This document shows, piece after piece, positions 45,546-52,832 of a stretch of 64,000 nucleotides of DNA. Under the pieces are notes generated by a model that saw only the letters and a program-made list of their open reading frames with translations, ran no database searches and was not told the DNA's origin. The DNA is from a bacterium. Its GTDB lineage: Bacteria; Zhuqueibacterota; Zhuqueibacteria; Zhuqueibacterales; Zhuqueibacteraceae. The stretch covers positions 124,001 through 188,000 of the forward strand of contig JAKLJX010000009.1 of NCBI GenBank assembly GCA_023150945.1, read 5' to 3'. Numbering within the stretch: position 1 is the first letter of the stretch; every line of letters begins with the position of its first letter. Both the position numbers and the translations under genes were made by a program.

Positions 45546-48254
45546 TTAGAATGAGAGTCCCATTCCGAGCTTCACGTAGCGCGGCGCCGAGTACATCGAG
45601 GGGTTTTGCACGCGATCAATATATTCGTTGAAATCACTGCGGTGGCTGGCCAAATCCGAGGGCATGATGATCGCGGTGTAGGCGCGGCCGGTCTGGGGGT
45701 TGACACTCACTTCATTGAGCCGGTCCAACAGATTGAACACGGACAGCGTGAACCGCACGCTGAAGCCGCCGGTCAGTTGCACATTGTAGTAGCCGGTGAG
45801 ATCGACATTGTACTGGGCCGGTTGCTTGGCATTGTTGGGATAGAGATTGATGAGCGCGAGCCGGTTGTCCGCCAGCGGCGCCAGCGAGTAGGGCGTGCCG
45901 GAATTGTAGTAGCCGGTGATGGTCGCGCCATACTTCGCGGCGTTATAGCCCACGCTGGCATTGAGGGTGTGGCGCTGATCCCAGCTCATCGGGATGAGCG
46001 TCGGGATCGGATCGCGGCTGTCACCCGCGCGATCGAAGGTGAAACGCGGATTGTCGGCGTTGCCGCGGGTGAATTGCAGCGTGTAATTGACATTGGTGAA
46101 GACCTTGCCGGAGACGAAGTCATACTTCACTTCCAGGCCGCGGGCATTGCCGTAGTCCTTGTTCGAATACAGGCCGTACTCGATCTGGTTGAAGGTGCTG
46201 ATGATGCGCGCGCTCAGCAGGTCGTAAATATCGCGATAGAACAGCGCCACGTCCACGCCCATGCCGGTGGCGAGCTGCTGCCACAGGCCGATTTCGTATT
46301 GCACCGTTTTCTCCGCCTTGACTTCAGCGTTGCCCATCGTGGTTTCATAATCGGTGGGCGCCACCTGGAAGGAGTGATTTTCATACAAGGCGTACATCGG
46401 CGGCATTTGGAAGAAATGGCCGTAGCTGAAGTGCAGCAGCGCCACGTCACTCAACTGATAAGACAAACCCAAGCGCGGGCTGATTTGCGTTTGCGCCTTG
46501 GCCTTGGGATACATCGACATCTTTTCCGGATTATCGGGGAAGCGCAGTTGGTTGGCGGGGTTGCGGCGCTGCGAGGGATAACCGGTGTTGGGATCGAAGT
46601 AGTCGTAGCGCAGGCCGAGGTTGATCACCATTTCGTCGAATTCCATCTTATCCTGCAGATAAGCTGAAAACTCGCGCGGCTTCACCCGGTAGATGTCGGA
46701 GTAGATGCTGGAATCCGGAAAGACCACGGGCTGGTAGAGATTGAACTCCTGATCGGTGCCGGCGTAAAGGTTGCGGATTTGCACATCACGGTTGTCGAGA
46801 TCATGATGCGTGTACAACACGCCGCCTTTTAGGCTGTGATTCTTGTGCGCCTGCCAGGCCAGGTCAAACTTCGCGTTGAAGTCCTTCATCGTCCGGTCGA
46901 CGTGGCCCTTTTGCTGGCCGCCGGTATAGAAGCCCGGGCCATCATTGTAAAAGAACCGGTCGTTGACGTAGCGCGAGTCAAATGGACTCTGGTAGACGTA
47001 CCAGCCGTTGTAGTAGTCCACGTACTGCAGCTTCACCTCATAGAAAGCGCTGCGGGAAAAGAGATGGTTGAACTGCAGCGAGTACATGTGGGTGCGGCGG
47101 TAGGCGGTGGCCATGCCGTCGGGATTGTACTTGAAGCCATGATCGTAATTGTGCCACTCGTCGTCATTGTAGGTGTACAGCAGCGACGTTTTGAACGAAC
47201 GAAACAGATTCGAGGTCAGCTTGCCGGTGAACGAAATGTTCTTCGCGCCGTTCATCGAAACATAGGAACTGTCGCCGGTGTGCTCGGAGATCCAATCCGA
47301 GCGGCTGTCCGCCTGGAAATTGCTGAAATCCGAAACCTGGAAACGGCGGAGGCCGTTGAGATGGTTGCCGTAATTTTGGTAGCGATAGTTCGAGAAGAAA
47401 GTCAGTTTCCGGCTCAGCAGGGGCACCGGTCCGCTGAGCTGGAATTTGTAGTCCTGATTGCGATCGAATTCATCATCGCGCAGGCCGATGAAGATGTCTT
47501 TGTGGGGCGTATAGTAGTTGCCCAGGTCGGCGGAAATCGCGCCGTGATAGCTCTCACTGCCCTCTTTGGTCACCGCATTGACGACGCCGCTCATCGCGCG
47601 GCCGTATTCGGCATTGAAGGTGCCGGTGATGACTTCCAAATCCTGAATCGCTTCCGGCTCCAGATCCACGGTTTTGCCCTCGCCGCCAAAGCTTTCATCG
47701 ACCTGCAAGCCGTCGATCAAGTAGGAAACCTCGGTGATGCGGCCGCCGCGAAAATGGCCGGCCACCACGCCCGGCTGCAAGCTGATCACCGCGGCCACGC
47801 TTTCCACCGGCAGGTTTTCGATTTGATCGGAGGACACGTTGCGAATCGAGCTGGTCTGGTCTTTCTTCACGGCCAGCCGCTCGGCAGTCACCACCACTTC
47901 TTCGCCGGAAGTCAACACCGTGGGCGTGAGCTTCACGTCGATGGTGGCGGTGCGATTGACGGACACGCGCACTTCGGTAACGCGCACCGGCTCGTAACCC
48001 ATCATTTGCACCCGCACCACATAGGTGCCGGGCGACACATTGAGAATGAAAAAATCACCGTTGGCATCGGTGGCGGCGCCGCGCGTCGTGCCTTCCAACT
48101 GCACGCTCGCGCCGGGCAGACCACTGCCGGTTTCCTGATCCAGCACCTTGCCGGCAATTTTGCCGGTGGTTTGTGCCTGGACCATGCCGCTGGCGCAAAG
48201 CAGCAGCCCAGCGCCTGCGAGAAACAACCCGAGCTTTGTCTTGATCCCAGCCAT
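45546..48254 (-). CDS. TonB-dependent receptor (second triad)
   Basis: A 902-residue outer membrane receptor. The signal ends at MVQAQ; residues about 30-115 are a carboxypeptidase-regulatory-like domain (GKIAGKVLDQETGSGLPGAS). The plug is recognised by VISLQPGVV and TEVSYLIDGLQVDESFGG and is closed by AMSGVVNAVTKEGS. The barrel ends KLGMGLSF with the usual aromatic final residue. GAGGGACAG lies upstream of the ATG. It is 21 bases from the large exported protein, so translation may be linked. Surrounded by lichenase, laminarinase, GH5, GH2 and GH3 genes, it probably imports beta-glucan oligosaccharides; no SusD is present. Confidence 0.92.
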   Translation of the reverse strand: MAGIKTKLGLFLAGAGLLLCASGMVQAQTTGKIAGKVLDQETGSGLPGASVQLEGTTRGAATDANGDFFILNVSPGTYVVRVQMMGYEPVRVTEVRVSVNRTATIDVKLTPTVLTSGEEVVVTAERLAVKKDQTSSIRNVSSDQIENLPVESVAAVISLQPGVVAGHFRGGRITEVSYLIDGLQVDESFGGEGKTVDLEPEAIQDLEVITGTFNAEYGRAMSGVVNAVTKEGSESYHGAISADLGNYYTPHKDIFIGLRDDEFDRNQDYKFQLSGPVPLLSRKLTFFSNYRYQNYGNHLNGLRRFQVSDFSNFQADSRSDWISEHTGDSSYVSMNGAKNISFTGKLTSNLFRSFKTSLLYTYNDDEWHNYDHGFKYNPDGMATAYRRTHMYSLQFNHLFSRSAFYEVKLQYVDYYNGWYVYQSPFDSRYVNDRFFYNDGPGFYTGGQQKGHVDRTMKDFNAKFDLAWQAHKNHSLKGGVLYTHHDLDNRDVQIRNLYAGTDQEFNLYQPVVFPDSSIYSDIYRVKPREFSAYLQDKMEFDEMVINLGLRYDYFDPNTGYPSQRRNPANQLRFPDNPEKMSMYPKAKAQTQISPRLGLSYQLSDVALLHFSYGHFFQMPPMYALYENHSFQVAPTDYETTMGNAEVKAEKTVQYEIGLWQQLATGMGVDVALFYRDIYDLLSARIISTFNQIEYGLYSNKDYGNARGLEVKYDFVSGKVFTNVNYTLQFTRGNADNPRFTFDRAGDSRDPIPTLIPMSWDQRHTLNASVGYNAAKYGATITGYYNSGTPYSLAPLADNRLALINLYPNNAKQPAQYNVDLTGYYNVQLTGGFSVRFTLSVFNLLDRLNEVSVNPQTGRAYTAIIMPSDLASHRSDFNEYIDRVQNPSMYSAPRYVKLGMGLSF

Positions 48255-48414
48255 GTCGCTGTCCCTCTTGGTTATTTGCTGCCATCACAAACACGATTGA
48301 TTCCCAGCCTTGCCGCATTCGCTCGCGCGAAGTACCCGGCGCTGCCACCGAATCTTCGCAGCCTCGTCTCAACATGACACTTGCTGCGCATACACTTTCA
48401 CAATCCCAGCGTTG

Positions 48415-50763
48415 CTACCGCATTAAGATCATCTTCCTCACCGCCACCTCACCGCCGGCAGCCAATTCACAAAAATAGACGCCGCTGGGCAAATTCGGGC
48501 CGGCCGGGCCTGCGGAAAAGATCACTTCGTGGGCGCCGGCGTTCTTCACTTCATCCAGCACCACAGCCACTTCCCGGCCCAGCACATCCAGCACTCGGAG
48601 CCTGGCATGTCGCTTGTGGGCCAGCGTAAATCGGATTCTCGTGCTCGGATTGAAGGGGTTCGGGTAGTTCTGCTCCAACTGCAATTGCTGCGGCAGCAGG
48701 CCTCCCGCGGTGCCTCTCTCCGCCACCGCGGTGGCAAAGCCGCCGGTTTTGAAATAGGGCAAGTAGGCGGCGCGCAACACCGGGGCCACCTGCTTTTCGG
48801 TGACGCGATCCATGCGCAGCACGCCCATGCTCTGGTAACCTTCGGTCATGCGATACCAATCGAACGCACACCACCACGTCGCAGCCATCAAATAGCCGCA
48901 GCAATCCAGGTTGCCCAGACTGTCCATGGCAGCGCGCTGCTTCAGCGCGCGGAAGGTATCATTGAAGATCTGAACCTGCGCGCTCGCGGTCGAGCCGTTT
49001 TCTGAAGACCAGTAGCCGAATTCAGTATTGAGTATGGGTTTCTTGGGATGAGCGAGGTTCGCGTCAACGAGGAAGTATTTGGTTTCCGGGTAGGCGTCCT
49101 TGCCGTAGAAGATGCCGAAATACATGGTCCAACCGGCATAATCACTCGCCGCTTGCGAGGGATCATGCGGCCCGGGCCGGTCGGCCGCCGCTGACTGGCC
49201 CACCAGCCGGCCGTCGGGATAAAGGCTGTCAAGCTCATCATTGACGCGCTTGATGAACGTCTGGCGATTATCGATATCCAGGCTCTCATTGTTGGTGCTC
49301 CACAGCGCGATCGAGGGCCGGTTGTAGTCGCGGAAGACCATCTCCTTGAACATCTGCTCGTGAATGTGCCGAATCAGGTTTTGCAGCACCCACGCCAACG
49401 CCACGTCGAATTGCCAAAGGGGAATTTCCTCCATCACTACGAAGCCCAACCGGTCGGTGGCGAGATAGGTGAAGGGATGGTTGGGATAATGCGCGGTGCG
49501 CAGCCAGTTGGCGTGGAGGCCTTTGATCTTGACAAGATCATCATAGATCGCCTCGACCGGCATGCTGCGGCCATAAACCGGATGATCTTCGTGGCGCGCC
49601 ACGCCGACAAAGAAGGCAGGCTTCTCATTGAGCAGAAATTTGGTGCCGGCGGTTTTGGTGGTGCGGATGCCGAATTGGGTGTGGAACTCATCCACCACCC
49701 GGCCGCCGCGCGTGAGCGTGACCTGCAGGACGTAGAGATGCGGCGCCTGCGGCGACCACAAGCGCGGGTTGGGGACAGTCAGCGTCGTGCGCCATACTGC
49801 CGCCGCGCGTGCCGCCGCGCTGGCCGCATGCCGCGTCTCGCCGGAAACCGCGGCCGGTTCGCCGAGCAAATCCGCGGCTCTTTCCGAACGAATGTTCTGT
49901 GAGTCGACCCGCGCGGTGTAGACCTGCAGGGCGACTTCGAAATCCTGTGGCGCCGCCGAGGCGTTGAACACGGTCACCGTGGTTTGGATTCTGCCGTTGA
50001 TCTCTTTGGGCACGACGTCGGCGCGCACCACCGCGACTTCGTCGGCAAACTCCAAGTAAACGTCGTGAATGATGCCGGTGTAGTTGAACCAGTCAACGCG
50101 CGAATACGGAACGATGTCAGTGCGCGTTCCCCACGGCGGATTATCGACCCGAACCGCAATCACATTGAGCGTATCGTAACGCAGCGCCGGCGTGACATCG
50201 AAGGCAAACGAAGTATACCCGCCTTCGTGGTAGCCCAGATACTGGCCGTTGACCCACACGTCGGCGACATAATTCACAGCATAGAAGATCAACTTGGCAA
50301 ATTTGCCCTGCAGCGCGGCGGGAACCGCAAACGTGCGGCGGTACCACACCCCATCCTGATAGTACTCCGGCCGCTTCTCGTAAGCATTGATGGTATTCTC
50401 GACGCCGGGAATCTGATGGCTGGGCCAGCCGCTGTCATCATAGCCCGGCTCGTGGCGGCCGGCAGTCTCCGCCAGCAACTCGGCAAACCCCGCGGTATCG
50501 CGTTTTTTCAAAGTCAAATCATGATTGGCCGCGAAGCGCTGTTTGCGCCACAGGCCGGCAAGATTGATGGTGGTGCGCTGCTGCTTTTCAAAAGCGGGAA
50601 CGGGCATGCCGTTTTGCTGGGGAATGGCAATGCCTGCCACGGTTTGCAGCCGCAGCGTGGCATCGAGCGTGGCAATTTGGCCCGCGGAGTTTTGAAATGA
50701 AAGCAGCAGGAAAGACACCAATACCACTCTTAAAAAGAATCTGGTTTGGTACCACATGATCAT
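48415..50763 (-). CDS. GH2 glycosidase with sorting tail
   Basis: A 782-residue secreted enzyme with the GH2 plan: jelly-roll (about residues 65-240, YADVWVNGQYLGYHEGGYT-like), Ig-like domain, then the barrel from about 375. Acid/base Glu493 lies in LWSTNNES and the nucleophile Glu581 in ILNTEFGYW. Activities in the family include beta-galactosidase, beta-glucuronidase, beta-mannosidase and others; I cannot choose. The C-terminus is a canonical sorting module, QNYPNPFNPSTRIRFTLA, ending KMILMR. GGAGG eight bases upstream fixes the ATG at 50763; a longer frame with a cysteine-rich lead is rejected. The next gene downstream is the receptor. Confidence 0.88.
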   Translation of the reverse strand: MIMWYQTRFFLRVVLVSFLLLSFQNSAGQIATLDATLRLQTVAGIAIPQQNGMPVPAFEKQQRTTINLAGLWRKQRFAANHDLTLKKRDTAGFAELLAETAGRHEPGYDDSGWPSHQIPGVENTINAYEKRPEYYQDGVWYRRTFAVPAALQGKFAKLIFYAVNYVADVWVNGQYLGYHEGGYTSFAFDVTPALRYDTLNVIAVRVDNPPWGTRTDIVPYSRVDWFNYTGIIHDVYLEFADEVAVVRADVVPKEINGRIQTTVTVFNASAAPQDFEVALQVYTARVDSQNIRSERAADLLGEPAAVSGETRHAASAAARAAAVWRTTLTVPNPRLWSPQAPHLYVLQVTLTRGGRVVDEFHTQFGIRTTKTAGTKFLLNEKPAFFVGVARHEDHPVYGRSMPVEAIYDDLVKIKGLHANWLRTAHYPNHPFTYLATDRLGFVVMEEIPLWQFDVALAWVLQNLIRHIHEQMFKEMVFRDYNRPSIALWSTNNESLDIDNRQTFIKRVNDELDSLYPDGRLVGQSAAADRPGPHDPSQAASDYAGWTMYFGIFYGKDAYPETKYFLVDANLAHPKKPILNTEFGYWSSENGSTASAQVQIFNDTFRALKQRAAMDSLGNLDCCGYLMAATWWCAFDWYRMTEGYQSMGVLRMDRVTEKQVAPVLRAAYLPYFKTGGFATAVAERGTAGGLLPQQLQLEQNYPNPFNPSTRIRFTLAHKRHARLRVLDVLGREVAVVLDEVKNAGAHEVIFSAGPAGPNLPSGVYFCELAAGGEVAVRKMILMR

Positions 50764-50836
50764 AGGGTCGTCCTCCGAGTGGAAGCAATCGCATTCCCTG
50801 CTTACTGCTTGCTGATCACTCGTATCTGGCATCTGA

Positions 50837-52648
50837 CTACTTCACCAACAGAAGTTTTCCAGCCGCCGATCCCTGCGTGCCGCCCAACGAGTAGAAATAG
50901 ACTCCGGAGCGCAACGGCAGGCCGGAGGTGTCAACCGCCTGCCAGGTGAATTCGCGCGTTCCCGCCGGCTGCACGCCGAGATCTTTTTGGAAAACGACAT
51001 TGCCGAGCAGATCGAATACTCGCAATTGCATTCTCTCCGCTGCGGCAAGTTCATAGCGAATTCTGGTGGCGCCGTTGAAGGGATTGGGAAAACATTGCGC
51101 CAAATGAAACTGCCGCGGCGCGGGCGCGGGCGCGGGCGCGCGGATGCCGCTGGCAGTCGCGGGTTCAATGACCAGCCCGTTCAACACGGGATCTTTTATC
51201 ACCGCGGCAAAATGCAGATCGAGAATCCCATCGGTTACTGCGACCACCTCGAGGGTTTTCACATGAGCGACATGCGCTCCAGCTTCCTGAAAGAGGTCGA
51301 GATCATCGACCATCATTTTGCTTTCGGCGAAAACGTCAAAGACTCGCATGCCGGCGGCGGTGAAGTTGTTCTCCGCCATCATCAAGGTCACGCGATAGCT
51401 GCCGTTGGGAACGCGCACCCGGTAGAACACCAATCCCCCGCGCTCGTTGCGATAAATCGCGTCGTCGTCGGTGTTGGCAATTTCCAAATCAGCCGGCCAC
51501 GATTTGGTGCTGCCATCCTGAAAACCATATTCGACTTGCTCATGCCACTGCTGATCGGCTGAGAAATCGTCCTGTTGCGCGCCACCGACGTTGATCTGCA
51601 AGGGAAAGGTCACCGGCGCCTCCTTGATCACGCTCACGGCGCGCGCGGCGCTGGTATTGGGCGTGGCAGCGCGGTCGCGCGCGCGCATCACCACCAGCGT
51701 GTGCGTCAGGGAGGAGTCCAGGCCGGCCGTTGCAAGCAGCACGCTCATTTGGTCGGGGAGAAGCTGCGCCGCGGAAATCGCCACGCCCGGAATCACGTAG
51801 TTGCTTCGCTGCTCGGCAACCGTCTGAGCGATTTCCTCCGAAAACCTGACGGTGACGTTGTTTCCGGAAAGCCTCGCCCATCTGGCCACCGGCGGATTGC
51901 GGTCGTCATAACCGAGATTATCGGGCACCGTGAGGCAGAGGATCATCAGGCCGTCGCGAAACACGACGTTCTCCGGCACAAAATCGCAATCATTGCCGTT
52001 GAAGGTGTGCGTGCCTTTTTCCCAACGCGTCTGATCCCAAAAATCAAAATCATCTTTCCACTGCCGGGAAAAGTTGTTGTCCGTGCCGGTGTCGCCCGCA
52101 CCCGGGGTGTAGGCGGCATAACTGACCCAGTCATAATAGGCAAAGGCCGGCAAGGCGTCGTCACTCCAACTTCCCACCCAATTCGTGAACGCCGGCTTCC
52201 AGACGTTCATCATGATTTTCTGCTCACTCACCAGCATGGCAATATGCGCTTCCGTCTGCCGGTAAGCTTCCACGCCATCGATGAACCAGGCGACATACGC
52301 CGGCGTCCATTCAAAGGCATAGGTGTGAAAATCCAAATGCGGATTGAACGAGACCGCCTGATGGCGCAGATGACTGTTCTGGCCGGCGGTGATGGTGTTG
52401 AATTGCACATCATCACTGTAGCGGCCCAGAATCTCGAGGTCGATTTCATTCCAGGGGCCGCCGCCGTCATGGTAAGTAAAGAACGAAGCCAGCATCCCCT
52501 CGCGCTGCGCTGCTTGCATGCGGACTTCGAAGCGGCCGTAGGAGTACGCTTCCCGCGTGCGCAACTCGGCGCCTTTGTAATTCTTGGCGGCAACCAGCAC
52601 AGGGCAGCACAACACCGCGCACAGCGAAATACTCCAGGCGATTTTCAT
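50837..52648 (-). CDS. Circularly permuted GH16 lichenase with malectin domain and sorting tail
   Basis: A 603-residue secreted beta-1,3-1,4-glucanase. The mature protein begins at NYKGAELRTREAYSYGRFEV, which in ordinary lichenases is the middle of the domain. The catalytic motif is Glu68-x-Asp70-x-Glu72 in PWNEIDLEILG, the unbulged lichenase form. After DWVSYAAYTPG (about 173-183) comes WKDDFDFWDQTRWEKGTHTF, then DFVPENVVFRDGLMIL (about 197-238), the strands that normally come first. This is the order described for the Fibrobacter succinogenes lichenase. An Ig-like stretch (about 252-345), a malectin domain (about 348-500, PLQINVGGAQQDDF) and a variant sorting module (CFPNPFNGATRIRYEL) follow. 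Confidence 0.93.
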   Translation of the reverse strand: MKIAWSISLCAVLCCPVLVAAKNYKGAELRTREAYSYGRFEVRMQAAQREGMLASFFTYHDGGGPWNEIDLEILGRYSDDVQFNTITAGQNSHLRHQAVSFNPHLDFHTYAFEWTPAYVAWFIDGVEAYRQTEAHIAMLVSEQKIMMNVWKPAFTNWVGSWSDDALPAFAYYDWVSYAAYTPGAGDTGTDNNFSRQWKDDFDFWDQTRWEKGTHTFNGNDCDFVPENVVFRDGLMILCLTVPDNLGYDDRNPPVARWARLSGNNVTVRFSEEIAQTVAEQRSNYVIPGVAISAAQLLPDQMSVLLATAGLDSSLTHTLVVMRARDRAATPNTSAARAVSVIKEAPVTFPLQINVGGAQQDDFSADQQWHEQVEYGFQDGSTKSWPADLEIANTDDDAIYRNERGGLVFYRVRVPNGSYRVTLMMAENNFTAAGMRVFDVFAESKMMVDDLDLFQEAGAHVAHVKTLEVVAVTDGILDLHFAAVIKDPVLNGLVIEPATASGIRAPAPAPAPRQFHLAQCFPNPFNGATRIRYELAAAERMQLRVFDLLGNVVFQKDLGVQPAGTREFTWQAVDTSGLPLRSGVYFYSLGGTQGSAAGKLLLVK

Positions 52649-52713
52649 ATCATCATCCGGTCTGCAAGTCGAGATGGTCCGGCGAGCGCCCCGTCCCGGG
52701 CAAGCCGGACCCC

Positions 52714-52768
52714 AAGCATGTGGGAGGACACCCGCAGTGGGGTGTCCTCACCAAATCGAAACATGCTT
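52714..52768 (-). promoter_or_regulatory. Nested hairpin before the lichenase gene
   Basis: An inner perfect 10-bp stem (GAGGACACCC at 52724-52733, GGGTGTCCTC at 52740-52749, 6-base loop) lies within an outer 8-bp stem (AAGCATGT at 52714-52721, ACATGCTT at 52761-52768). It sits in the 184-base gap between two minus-strand genes, 66 bases before the lichenase ATG. No T run follows on either strand, so it may be an mRNA processing or stabilising structure, or an attenuator. Confidence 0.6.
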
Positions 52769-52832
52769 CAGGGAGAATGCCTGACAGCCGCAAGTCGTAC
52801 CCGACGGTGGGCTATCGACCGGTCATTCGATA

